A stretch of 64,000 nucleotides of DNA from Gammaproteobacteria bacterium. GTDB lineage: Bacteria > Pseudomonadota > Gammaproteobacteria > Steroidobacterales > Steroidobacteraceae. Location: assembly GCA_025357835.1 (NCBI GenBank), contig JANYLM010000130.1, forward strand, positions 1 to 64,000, in the 5' to 3' direction. Positions 8,218-16,333 of this stretch are shown piece by piece; the stretch's first letter is position 1, and every line of letters starts with the position of its first letter. The position numbers and the translations under genes were made by a program. Below the pieces are notes generated by a model. It ran no database searches and was not told the DNA's origin. It was given only the letters and a program-made list of their open reading frames with translations.

Positions 8218-10647
8218 ATGCCGACCCGTATTGCCGCCGCGCGATTCCTGTCCATTGGTGTGCTCAGTGTCGTAACGTTTGCGTTGTGCGCCTGTGGCGG
8301 CGCGCAAGAGCGAAAGGCGCGGCATCTCGCCAAGGGGCAAACCTACCTCGCCGACGGCAATTTCGACAAGGCGCGCGTTGAATTTCAAAATGCACTGCAA
8401 ATTGCCCCCGCTGATCCCGAAGCAAGGTTCGCGATGGGGGTCGTGGATGAAAAGCTAGCGAAAACACGTGAGGCAGCCCAGTTCTATCAGGGCACTATCG
8501 ATGTCAGTCCGGACCACCTGGGAGCGCGCACCAACCTGGCGCGCTTGTATATTTTCTCGGGAATCACTGATCGAGCATTGGAATTGATCAGCCCCTCTCT
8601 GGAGAAGCACCCGGACGATTCTGAGCTACTGACTCTGCGCGCGGCCGCCCGGGTTCAGCAAAAGGACCTTAGCGGCGCCCAGGCGGATGCAGAACGCGCA
8701 GTCGAACTAGACCCGAAAAACCAAGATGCGGTCGGAACCCTGGCGGGTGTTTATACATCGACCAAGGCCGTCGATAAAGCGCAGGCCCTATTGGAATCAT
8801 CGATCGCGAAAATACCGGAGACGGTGGATTTGCGGTTGGCGCTCGCGCAAGTATATGCGGGTGAAAATCGCACCGCGGATTCGGAACGGATCTTATTGGA
8901 CCTGGTGAGATTGCGACCCACCGATAAGGCGCACCGCATTCGCCTCGCGCAGCTCTATGCGCGTCAGAATCAATTGGACGCGGCGGAGCACGCGCTGAGA
9001 GATGGCATCAAAGCTATACCGCAGGATCGGGAACTGAAGCTCTCGCTTGCGGAGTTCCTCGCCACCCGCAGGAGTCCGGCGGCCGCCGAGAAAGAGCTCA
9101 AAGCCATGGTGATCGCGGACCCAAAGGACTTCGAAATGAAGTTCGCATTGGCGAAGTTTTATCAGGTCAACCGCCAGCCGGCCCTCGCAGAAGGCATTTA
9201 TCAGCAGGTTATCGATGGCGAGAAGCTCGACGCAGCGGGTCTCACGGCGCGCGACCGCCTCGCGGAATTGCGCGCTCAGCGCAATGACGTAGCGGGCGCG
9301 CAGGTACTGATAGGCGAAGTATTGGCCAAGAGTCCGCGCGATGACGATGCCTTGGTTTTGCGCAGCAATATCGCCATGGCGAAAAGAGACCCTAAATCCG
9401 CGATTGCCGATTTGCGCACCGTGTTGCGCGATCAGCCCAATGCCATCGGCGTGCTGCGGACTTTGGCGCGCGCCCATCTGGCCAATGGCGAGCCTGCGAT
9501 CGCCGAGGAAACTATGCGCCGCGCGGTTGAGGCGAATCCAAAAGACGCTGCCTTGAGATTGGATTTGGCGCAGCTACTGGCGCAGCTGGGCAAGCCCGAG
9601 CAAGCTAAGCCCATCGTCGCCGAATTGGTGAAGGAGCAACCCAATAACATCCCAGCGTTGGACGTATTGTTTCGCGTCAGTGCGTCCATGAAGGACTATG
9701 TTACCGCTCGGTCCGCCGCCGAAGCCATTGTCACTACACAGCCGAAAGCGGCTGACGGCTTTTTTTACGAAGGCATGTTGGCCGAAACCGAGAAGCGAAA
9801 TGACGACGCATTGCGGTTGTACGACCAAGCGGTGGATCTGCAGCCGGAGGCGCTCGAACCACTGCAGGCGGAGATCAGGATGCTGGTCGCTGCCAAGCGG
9901 GTACCAGAGGCTATCAAACGACTTGACGCCTTGATCGCGCGGGTCCCAAGCAAAGCCTTGGCGCCCAACATGAAGGGCGAATTGCTGCTTGCACAGGGCA
10001 ATCCGAGCGATGCACAAGCTGCTTTCAAGCTAGCGATTGCGCGTGCGCCGAAGTGGTGGGAGCCCTACCGTGGGGTGGCGTACACCCAGTTCGCGGCCAA
10101 AGACTCGGATGCCGCGCTGGCTACCTTGCGTAGTGCGCAATCCTCGGTGGACGAGCCGAGTAAATTGAGCTTTGAAATAGCCTCATACTTCGAGCGAACC
10201 GGAAAGCCGGAAGAAGCGATTCGTCAATATGAGGACGTGATTCGCCGCGACCCCCAGTCCGAAGTGGCGGCAAATAATTTGGCCATGTTACTCGTGACAT
10301 TTGAGAAGGATGCGGCCAGTCTCGACCGGGCCAAATCCCTGTCCGCCCGATTTTCCGATTCGTCGAATCCTTCTTATTTGGATACCTACGGCTGGGTATT
10401 GTTCAAGCACGGCGAGGCAGCGGCCTCGATGCCAGTCCTCGAGCGCGTCGTATTGAAGGTGCCCGACGCGCCCGTGGCGCTGTATCACTTGGGAATGGCA
10501 CAGTCCCAGGCCGGTCGCCCAGCGCAAGCGGTTGATAGCCTCACGCGAGCTGTGAAGTCCGGGGCGAAATTCTCAGGCTTCGATGAGGCCAAAGCGACGC
10601 TCGACAAGCTGGCCACGCCAGCGGCCAACGCGCCGTCCAAGACGTGA
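8218..10647 (+). CDS. TPR-repeat lipoprotein of the exosortase locus (PrsT-like)
   Basis: The 809-residue protein begins with a signal sequence ending in a lipobox-like LCAC (cysteine about residue 24), then is made of consecutive 34-residue tetratricopeptide repeats, e.g. GQTYLADGNFDKARVEFQNA with the A-P-x-x-P turn between helices. Position and architecture match the large TPR lipoproteins found in PEP-CTERM/EPS loci, thought to act as periplasmic scaffolds in glycan and protein export. It follows the GT4 transferase and precedes the repeat protein on the same strand. Fold and lipidation are seen in the sequence; the export role is inferred from context. Confidence 0.85.
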   Translation: MPTRIAAARFLSIGVLSVVTFALCACGGAQERKARHLAKGQTYLADGNFDKARVEFQNALQIAPADPEARFAMGVVDEKLAKTREAAQFYQGTIDVSPDHLGARTNLARLYIFSGITDRALELISPSLEKHPDDSELLTLRAAARVQQKDLSGAQADAERAVELDPKNQDAVGTLAGVYTSTKAVDKAQALLESSIAKIPETVDLRLALAQVYAGENRTADSERILLDLVRLRPTDKAHRIRLAQLYARQNQLDAAEHALRDGIKAIPQDRELKLSLAEFLATRRSPAAAEKELKAMVIADPKDFEMKFALAKFYQVNRQPALAEGIYQQVIDGEKLDAAGLTARDRLAELRAQRNDVAGAQVLIGEVLAKSPRDDDALVLRSNIAMAKRDPKSAIADLRTVLRDQPNAIGVLRTLARAHLANGEPAIAEETMRRAVEANPKDAALRLDLAQLLAQLGKPEQAKPIVAELVKEQPNNIPALDVLFRVSASMKDYVTARSAAEAIVTTQPKAADGFFYEGMLAETEKRNDDALRLYDQAVDLQPEALEPLQAEIRMLVAAKRVPEAIKRLDALIARVPSKALAPNMKGELLLAQGNPSDAQAAFKLAIARAPKWWEPYRGVAYTQFAAKDSDAALATLRSAQSSVDEPSKLSFEIASYFERTGKPEEAIRQYEDVIRRDPQSEVAANNLAMLLVTFEKDAASLDRAKSLSARFSDSSNPSYLDTYGWVLFKHGEAAASMPVLERVVLKVPDAPVALYHLGMAQSQAGRPAQAVDSLTRAVKSGAKFSGFDEAKATLDKLATPAANAPSKT

Positions 10648-10691
10648 ATTTTTCAAGTCGTTCCACTTAATTCGAGAAATCGGAGTATTCG

Positions 10692-12746
10692 ATGAATCAA
10701 AGACCCTCGCAGGGATTCTTGGCGTTTGCCGTGGCGTGCTGCGCGTTCTGGGACGTCGCTCACGCGGCAGACCCCTTGCCCGCGGAGACGCGACTCGTTG
10801 CAGCTAGCAATGCCCCGGTGACTTTATATGGGACTGCCTCCAACCAGCCAGCCTCATTCACCATCGCAAACCCCGAAGACCTCGTCGTCACCCTGACCGA
10901 TCTGAAAATTCCCACTGCGCTGGCTTCTGCCGGCGTCGTGGTGACTCAGGCGGGCGCCATTGCAGGTAGCGCGCTGCTGGCCGCTCCGGCGACTACGGCG
11001 ACGGTTTCGCTTCCTGCCGCCAATGGGAACTACACGCTGTACGTCTTCGGTGTTCCGGACTCCGCGGCTAGCGTCGGTACGTTTACCGCTTGCGTGGCGC
11101 CGAAAGCCAACCCATCTAATTGCATCCAAGGAGCATCACTGTCGGGGAACATCACCTCGCAATCCACGGCCAAAGACCCGACGGTGTCGACTTTGAGCAC
11201 CAACCTGAGCGTCACGACGTCGGGCTCGTACACGTTCACCTTCGCCGATTTGCAATTTCCGGCCGCATTGAGCACGCCGCCTAGCGTGGTCTTGTCTCAA
11301 GGCAGTACTGTCATCTTCCCACCAGGGCAGACCACCAACCCCGCGATTACCTCCGGCACCTCCCTGAACTTGAGCGCCGGTACTTACACCGTTTTTGCCA
11401 TTGCCCAGGCAGATCAGACAATCAAGTCCGGCTTGTACGGCATCACCATCAGCGGCCCCGCGGGTGTTGCGCCTCTATTGAATGCTGCCATACCCGTCGG
11501 ACTCTCGAATGCTGCGGCATCGTTCAATAATCCCGCTGCACAATCCGTGACGCTCAAGGTTACGGACTACGGGTTCCCCGGACCTCTTGCGAGCGGGAGC
11601 GCGCTGTTGACTGCTGGGGGCAGTGCTCTGGGTACGGCCAGCGCCGCCGGCGGTGCGGCAAGCTTCGCGGCCCCGGCGGGAACTCTCCAGCTCTGGACCT
11701 ATGGAAACGCGGGTGCCACTGCCGGCACCTTCAGCGCCGATGTGTCGGCGGGATCGACAGACTTGTACACGGCTGCGCAAGGCATTCAAGCTGCTGCGGT
11801 CCCTTCGACTTATGCGTATGCATTCGTTGTGCCGCAGCCGCTATTGGCGGGCGCCTATCAGGCCACCGCGGCAGATCTGCAATTCCCTTCGCAACTGAGC
11901 GCCGTGTCGTTTGCGGTCGCACAAAGCGGCTCAATCGTAAAGCAGTCAGCCGCCGCTGGGACGGTGAATTTCACGGCCATCGCTGGGACGGCGATCCTAT
12001 TGGTCAGTGCGCAGGCACCCTCCGCGGGCAGCGCTTCAGGCAGTGGTCTGTTCGACGTCAATCTGCAGACCAGCGGAACGTCTGCACAGCTGGTGTATGA
12101 CAAGACCCAGCGGGTGGGCAATGCCACGCTGTTCGATTCACAGACACTTACCGTCGGTGTGAATGCCAGTTTTGATGTGAGTTTGACCGATCTGAAATTT
12201 CCAGCACAATTTAGCAACTTAGCGCTGGTGGTCTCGCGCGGTGCTGAATTTCTGGGCAAGGCCTATGGCGGGGGCTTATTTACGTTTCCCGCGTCTCCCG
12301 GCACTTATCAGTTGACCTTCGTCGCCACCCCTGCCACCCAGCCCCCGCAGCAGGTAGGTCTCTACGGTGTTTCGATCGTTTACTCCCCACCGGCGATCAC
12401 GCTGTCTTCCAGCGCGACGACGGCGGTCACGGGCACCGCCATTACGCTGAGTTGGAGCGCCACCAATGCAGTGAGTTGCGCGGCCAGTGGTGGCAGCTGG
12501 ATGGGCAGCAAGAACACGAGCAGCGGCACAGAGTCCGTCGTTCTGGATGCGACGACGACCTATAAGCTGGCTTGCACGGGTGACGGCGGTACAACGTCTC
12601 AATCGGTGACTGTTGCCGCCACAGCGAAACCATCGAGTTCAGGGGGCGGCGGCGGGGCGCTAGGTCTCGGTTTCCTTGCGCTAGGAAGCGCGCTGGCGAG
12701 CATACGCATGGTCAGATATACGCGACGAGACAAGCGCCAAGCCTAG
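10692..12746 (+). CDS. secreted five-repeat protein with C-terminal Gly-rich membrane anchor
   Basis: I do not recognise this 684-residue protein as a named family. It has a signal peptide (cleavage likely after AHA, about residue 25). Five diverged repeats of 103-116 residues follow, each marked by a [TA]D-[LY]-x-[FI]-P motif: TDLKIP 69, ADLQFP 185, TDYGFP 291, ADLQFP 394, TDLKFP 499. Each motif is followed by a strand of the V-x-Q-x-G-x type. Residues 566-642 form an Ig-like module with two cysteines (SWSATNAVSCAASGG ... YKLACTG). The tail is SSSGGGGGALGLGFLALGS...RYTRRDKR: glycines, a short helix and a basic end, like GlyGly-CTERM-type sorting signals rather than VPLPA. Start ATG 10692 has weak GGAG spacing. 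It may be a surface adhesin or matrix protein exported with the glycan. Confidence 0.75.
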   Translation: MNQRPSQGFLAFAVACCAFWDVAHAADPLPAETRLVAASNAPVTLYGTASNQPASFTIANPEDLVVTLTDLKIPTALASAGVVVTQAGAIAGSALLAAPATTATVSLPAANGNYTLYVFGVPDSAASVGTFTACVAPKANPSNCIQGASLSGNITSQSTAKDPTVSTLSTNLSVTTSGSYTFTFADLQFPAALSTPPSVVLSQGSTVIFPPGQTTNPAITSGTSLNLSAGTYTVFAIAQADQTIKSGLYGITISGPAGVAPLLNAAIPVGLSNAAASFNNPAAQSVTLKVTDYGFPGPLASGSALLTAGGSALGTASAAGGAASFAAPAGTLQLWTYGNAGATAGTFSADVSAGSTDLYTAAQGIQAAAVPSTYAYAFVVPQPLLAGAYQATAADLQFPSQLSAVSFAVAQSGSIVKQSAAAGTVNFTAIAGTAILLVSAQAPSAGSASGSGLFDVNLQTSGTSAQLVYDKTQRVGNATLFDSQTLTVGVNASFDVSLTDLKFPAQFSNLALVVSRGAEFLGKAYGGGLFTFPASPGTYQLTFVATPATQPPQQVGLYGVSIVYSPPAITLSSSATTAVTGTAITLSWSATNAVSCAASGGSWMGSKNTSSGTESVVLDATTTYKLACTGDGGTTSQSVTVAATAKPSSSGGGGGALGLGFLALGSALASIRMVRYTRRDKRQA

Positions 12747-12892
12747 TAAAACCGGGACACAGCGTACCCGGCACCGGCCGCCGGTCGCTGTTGCTAAATT
12801 GTAACGCTGAGGAACGATTTGCTGTTACACGCATTCATTATGCTTCGTCACAAGTAACCAAAATCGCGAATGATTCGCAGCGTGCGCAGACC

Positions 12893-13618
12893 ATGAATTA
12901 CAGAGACTACGTGAAATCGACTGTTGTGCCCTTGGGCCTGACTCTGGTGCTCGGCGCGACAGTAGCCCATGCCGACCTGGTGACCCCCGTTGGCACCAAT
13001 CAGCCTCTGATCTTGGCTCTCAGCTGGTCCGCAACCGGTGCCGGCACGCGGTCTCCAGCGACAATTACGGGTGACCCCACCACCACGTCGGGACCTGTCA
13101 AAGTCAGCGATCTGACGGGCAATCCGGCAAGCAACTACAGCTTCACCAACAGTTTTTCGGCGGCAAACGGCGCTTACGCCGCCGGCACGCTTCAGGGGCA
13201 GAAATACAATTTCGTTGATACTTACGTGATTGATATTCCGACTGCTCAGGCCAGTGCGTACATCTTTTCCTTGAACCTAACACAGCAGCTGGGTATTCAA
13301 AATCTGACCGCGCGCCTGTACGACTATTCCGCCGGTGGTGTCCAGAATCTGACCATCGGCGGAACTGGCGCCGTCAATGGTGTAGTTGCGGGTCCGTGGT
13401 CGCCCGAAGTCAACGGGGTGGTTTCCTCCACCCAGCTGTTGGCAGCGAACGTGACTAGCGGTGAATACGTACTGCAGGTAGTGGGCCTGGAAACGGGTAC
13501 CCAAAGCGGCATGTACAACGGAAGTTTGGCGGTTACGCCGGTACCGCTGCCGGCTGCACTGCCGTTATTGCTGTCGGGGTTGGGCGGTCTTGGTCTTTGG
13601 GGCCGTCGCCGCCGCTGA
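12893..13618 (+). CDS. VPLPA-CTERM sorting-domain protein
   Basis: The 241-residue product starts MNYRDYVKSTVVPLGLTL with a signal peptide ending in VAHA. The middle is rich in Ser, Thr, Gly and Asn. It ends in VTPVPLPAALPLLLSGLGGLGLWGRRRR (read as VPLPAALP, then a 15-residue helix, then Arg run): the complete sorting signal for exosortase D. I choose ATG 12893, 34 codons inside the longest frame, because everything before it lacks coding character and the signal peptide begins here. The substrate and its enzyme (4879-6474) lie in one locus. Molecular function beyond being a sorted surface protein is unknown. Confidence 0.88.
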   Translation: MNYRDYVKSTVVPLGLTLVLGATVAHADLVTPVGTNQPLILALSWSATGAGTRSPATITGDPTTTSGPVKVSDLTGNPASNYSFTNSFSAANGAYAAGTLQGQKYNFVDTYVIDIPTAQASAYIFSLNLTQQLGIQNLTARLYDYSAGGVQNLTIGGTGAVNGVVAGPWSPEVNGVVSSTQLLAANVTSGEYVLQVVGLETGTQSGMYNGSLAVTPVPLPAALPLLLSGLGGLGLWGRRRR

Positions 13619-13701
13619 GCTTTCGCCGGGCGTGCCGACAGGGGCGCAGGCATCTTCCACCCGTTAGACGCGCTCGCCCAGAGCGGACATACTCTCAAAC
13701 G

Positions 13702-14604
13702 ATGAAGTGTGTCTATCACCCGTCGTACTCCATCGCCTTGCCGCCCGGGCATCCTTTTCCGATGAGTAAGTATTTCGTGCTCAAGGACCAGCTCATTGCG
13801 GAAGGGATACTGTCAGCCGACGATATTCTGCAGCCGGCGCCGCTCGACACCCCCACTCTGGAGCTGGTGCATACGCGCGAATACTTGGCCAAGCTGGCGG
13901 CATCCGGCCTAACCGCGGCGGAGCAACGGCGTCTCGGCCTGCCTTGGTCGGAGGCGCTATGGCAAAGATCTTGTCTCGCTTCGGCGGGGACTCTGTTGGC
14001 GGCCCGCGCGGCGCTGGAGCATGGATTGGCCGGCAATCTGGCCGGCGGCACGCATCATGCCTTTGCCGATCATGGCGAGGGATTCTGTGTGCTCAACGAC
14101 GTCGCTATCGCCATACGTAAGTTGCAATCGGAGCGCGCCATCGAGCGGGCCGCAATCGTCGATCTCGATGTCCACCAAGGCAACGGCACGGCCGCCATTT
14201 TCGAAGCGGTGGACGAAGTCTTTACGTTCTCCATGCACGGGGAGCGGAACTATCCCATGGCGAAGATGCGTTCCAATCTGGACGTGCCCCTGAATGATGG
14301 GGCGGGCGACGACGAGTACCTCGAGGCGCTGCAGAGGCATTTGCCGATCGTGCTCGATACTGCTAAGGCCGATATCGTCTTCTATCTCGCCGGCGTGGAT
14401 GTGGCCGCCGGCGACCGCTATGGCAAACTGTCGCTCACGGAGCAGGGCATACGCCGCCGTGATCGATCGTTGATCGAGGCGGTGCGCGGTCGTGGTCTGC
14501 CTTTGACTATTGTGTTGGCGGGAGGCTATGCGGCGACGCGAGCGCGTACCGCCGAGTTGCATGCGCATGTATTTCGCGAATCGGTGGCCTACGAACGGAG
14601 GTGA
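13702..14604 (+). CDS. histone deacetylase family (acetoin-utilisation/amidohydrolase-like) zinc enzyme
   Basis: The 300-residue protein starting MKCVYHPSYSIALPPGHPFP has the HDAC fold markers in order: GGTHHAFADHGEGFCVLND (catalytic His pair), VDLDVHQGNGTAAIF (zinc ligands Asp and His) and FYLAGVDVAAGDRYGKL (third metal aspartate), then LAGGY near the end. Bacterial members remove acetyl groups from polyamines, acetyl-lysine or other amides. The longest frame opens at 13597, but ATG 13702 is the start that gives the usual N-terminus. It stands alone. Immediately behind its stop lies a short fossil of a second copy (see 14603-14665). Natural substrate unknown. Confidence 0.88.
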   Translation: MKCVYHPSYSIALPPGHPFPMSKYFVLKDQLIAEGILSADDILQPAPLDTPTLELVHTREYLAKLAASGLTAAEQRRLGLPWSEALWQRSCLASAGTLLAARAALEHGLAGNLAGGTHHAFADHGEGFCVLNDVAIAIRKLQSERAIERAAIVDLDVHQGNGTAAIFEAVDEVFTFSMHGERNYPMAKMRSNLDVPLNDGAGDDEYLEALQRHLPIVLDTAKADIVFYLAGVDVAAGDRYGKLSLTEQGIRRRDRSLIEAVRGRGLPLTIVLAGGYAATRARTAELHAHVFRESVAYERR

Positions 14605-14665
14605 CGAGGTGTTCTATCTGGCGGGCGTGGGCGTGGTTGGCGGTGACCGCAATAGCAAACTATAG
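14603..14665 (+). pseudogene. fossil fragment of a second HDAC-like gene
   Basis: The 63 bases beginning GACGAGGTGTTCTATCTGGC align without gaps to 14371-14433 of the preceding gene at about 70 percent identity. They read EVFYLAGVGVVGGDRNSKL then stop, against DIVFYLAGVDVAAGDRYGKL in the intact copy. The metal-binding Asp is Gly here. The fragment has no start of its own. Confidence 0.6.
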
Positions 14666-14717
14666 AACGAATGGCGGTAAACGACATTGAGGCTTTAAAC
14701 AAAATGAGGGTTGCATC

Positions 14718-15140
14718 TTGACCGTGTCCATGCGCCCCGCGCACAAGATTCGCATTCACTGCCCCATATTGCAGGAGACCTACGCCGCGCTGCTCGAGGG
14801 AAATCTGGACGCGCTTGAGAGCGACCCCGTAGCGGCCAAAATGCTGGCTATTATCCGGGGCCATAATCCTCTGGGAGATTTCGATCTCTACCACGGAGTG
14901 TTCGAGTTGTCCTTCGGGGTGGAGGGCTTCACGGCCACGGACCGGGCGCAGCCCACCGCGGGTGAGCCGGGCCGCGCCACGCTGTCGCCGACGGTCATTA
15001 TCACCACCTATGTGGATGCAGCGGCGAGCCGAGCCGAGGTGGCGGCGGTGATCGAGGATCTGGTCCGTGCCCATCCCTGGGAGTTGCCGGTGATCGAATT
15101 GTCCGATGCCGTGGTTCAGTTGGTTCAGCGCCGCGAATAG
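14718..15140 (+). CDS. hypothetical protein, possibly CutA/NIF3-like fold
   Basis: I do not recognise the family with certainty. The 140-residue protein has an Arg-poor N-terminal half with LYHGVFELSFGVEGF. The C-terminal half reads TVIITTYVDAAASRAEVAAVIEDLVRAHPWELPVIELSDAVV, where the A-H-P-[YW]-E-x-P-V-I-E stretch resembles the ferredoxin-like domains of CutA1 and NIF3/YqfO-type proteins. Start choice is uncertain among TTG 14718 (GAGGG seven bases upstream), GTG 14724 and ATG 14730. No membrane segment or signal is seen. It is the last gene before the toxin-antitoxin run and does not share a clear operon. Confidence 0.5.
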   Translation: MTVSMRPAHKIRIHCPILQETYAALLEGNLDALESDPVAAKMLAIIRGHNPLGDFDLYHGVFELSFGVEGFTATDRAQPTAGEPGRATLSPTVIITTYVDAAASRAEVAAVIEDLVRAHPWELPVIELSDAVVQLVQRRE

Positions 15141-15164
15141 AGTCAATGGTTTAAAAAATGGCAT

Positions 15165-15199
15165 TTTACAAATGGGAATTCCCATTTTATATTGCCATT
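15165..15199 (+). promoter_or_regulatory. promoter and palindromic operator of the AbrB/VapC module (leaderless start)
   Basis: A -35 TTTACA (15165-15170) and -10 TATATT (15188-15193) are exactly 17 bases apart. The spacer is filled by a perfect 18-base palindrome, AAATGGGAATTCCCATTT (15170-15187). Further AATGG half-sites lie at 15145 and 15157, and the inverse CCATT at 15195. The antitoxin ATG (15200) is 7 bases after the -10, so transcription should start at or next to it, with no room for a Shine-Dalgarno site. An AbrB-type antitoxin bound here would block polymerase, the usual self-repression. Confidence 0.72.
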
Positions 15200-15474
15200 A
15201 TGAGTACGACAGTTACCCTCGACAAGGCAGGCCGAGTCGTTATTCCCAAAACGCTACGCGACGACCTGCAGCTTGCACCGGGAGACATACTTGCCCTGGA
15301 GTCTGACGGGGACAGTGTGGTGCTTCGCCCAGTGGTTCGGCTTCTGCGTTACGTAAGAAGCATGGCATTTGGGTGTTCCGCGGCGGGCAGAAGCTCTCCG
15401 GTGTTGAAACGAACAGGGCGATCGAGAGCCTACGGCGAGAGCGGGACCGCGCAGTGCGCGGTTCTTCGGAGTGA
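15200..15474 (+). pseudogene. AbrB/SpoVT-type antitoxin with a frameshift
   Basis: The first 44 codons read MSTTVTLDKAGRVVIPKTLR and LQLAPGDILALESDGDSVVLRP, a clear swapped-hairpin AbrB domain. At about 15328-15336 the natural continuation moves to another frame: SGSASALRKKHGIWVFRGG and QKLSGVETNRAIESLRRERD, ending RAVRGSSE with a TGA at 15472-15474. That stop overlaps the toxin GTG by four bases, as expected for an intact pair, so one base seems to have been lost. As it stands the frame runs on as nonsense to 15658 through the toxin. A read error is possible; if real, the toxin lacks its C-terminal partner segment. Confidence 0.75.
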
Positions 15475-15896
15475 AAGCCTTCCTGGACACCTCCGTGCTG
15501 GTTGCCACCTTTTACGGGGACCACGAGCATCACGAATCGAGTTTCGGTCTCTTTCTAAAGCAGGGACGCTCTACGGGCTGCACGGCGGCGCACTGCTTGG
15601 CGGAATTTTACTCGGTAGTGACAGGGAAGCCGGGCAAGGGGCGAGCAAGTCCCGATGAGGCTCTGCTTTTTCTGCGAGACGTCCGCGAGCGCTTGACCTT
15701 GGTCACGCTCGACGAAAATGAATATTTCAAAGTACTCGATGAAGCCGCTTCAGCCGGTATTATCGGTGGCAGCGCTTACGACGCGATCGCCGCGCATTGC
15801 GCTCTGAAAGCCAAAGCACAAACTATTTACACTTGGAATATCAAGCATTTTAACCGTCTCGGCGAGAATGTTGCTTCGCGCGTCAGACAACCCTAG
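15471..15896 (+). CDS. VapC-type PIN-domain ribonuclease toxin
   Basis: The 141-residue protein has a PIN fold with the acidic residues in place: FLDTSVLVATF (Asp near residue 6), an ALxxE-like CLAEFYSVVT, GGSAYDAIAAHCAL (Asp about 102) and TWNIKHF at the end, where N-x-x-H-F replaces the more common T-x-D-x-D-F. VapC toxins cut tRNA or rRNA when their antitoxin is gone. Start GTG 15471 overlaps the corrected antitoxin stop by four bases. Its partner just upstream is frameshifted, so either the toxin is tolerated, is poorly translated, or the frameshift is an artefact. Confidence 0.85.
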   Translation: MKAFLDTSVLVATFYGDHEHHESSFGLFLKQGRSTGCTAAHCLAEFYSVVTGKPGKGRASPDEALLFLRDVRERLTLVTLDENEYFKVLDEAASAGIIGGSAYDAIAAHCALKAKAQTIYTWNIKHFNRLGENVASRVRQP

Positions 15897-16053
15897 GAGC
15901 CCGTTTTCAAGGCACCACTGATATTGATGCCTACGAGCACTAGTCATCTTTCGGCGAAGCGTCCCGGCTGATGTCCGGGCGGCCTTCTTTAGGAGTGCCT
16001 GAGGCGGTCGATAGCAAAGCCGGAGTAGGTAAGGGGCGGCCGGAAGCGTGATC

Positions 16054-16087
16054 TTGCGCCGTGGTATAACCGGGGTTATACTGTACG
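16054..16087 (+). promoter_or_regulatory. promoter and operator of the MazEF-like module (leaderless start)
   Basis: TTGCGC (16054-16059) and TATACT (16077-16082) are 17 bases apart. The inverted repeat GTATAACC-GG-GGTTATAC (16064-16081) covers the -10. The antitoxin ATG is at 16088, only five bases after the -10, so the message should begin at the start codon. Architecture mirrors the 15165 promoter although the palindrome differs. Confidence 0.68.
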
Positions 16088-16333
16088 ATGAAGACCGCAA
16101 TCTCCATTCCCGACGTCATTTTTGAAGATGCCGAGCGTATGGCAAAACGTCGCGGCATCTCGCGGAGCGAGCTGTATGCGAAAGCGGTCGCTGAGTATCT
16201 CAATGCCGAGCGCTTCCAGGGCGTTCGTGAACGCCTTGATTCCATCTACGGCGATATCGACCCGCAAGTTTCGAGGCTCGATCCGGAGCTGGCCCGCCTC
16301 CAATACGCCTCACTTGATAAGGACGAGTGGTAA
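16088..16333 (+). CDS. MazE-like ribbon-helix-helix antitoxin
   Basis: The 81-residue protein begins MKTAISIPDVIFEDAERMAKRRGISRSELYAKAV, a ribbon-helix-helix DNA-binding domain. Its acidic tail (LARLQYASLDKDEW) is of the kind that winds into the MazF groove. It should neutralise the toxin and repress the promoter through the GTATAACC repeat. Its TAA shares one base with the toxin ATG (TAATG), so translation is coupled. No ribosome site is visible ahead of its own ATG, in line with a leaderless message. Confidence 0.88.
   Translation: MKTAISIPDVIFEDAERMAKRRGISRSELYAKAVAEYLNAERFQGVRERLDSIYGDIDPQVSRLDPELARLQYASLDKDEW

Noticed and set aside
15158-15658. single 166-residue gene starting upstream of the AbrB domain
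   Set aside because: Only the first part from 15200 is protein-like. The rest is out-of-frame antitoxin and toxin sequence; the frameshift explanation fits both the C-terminal motif and the overlap with VapC.
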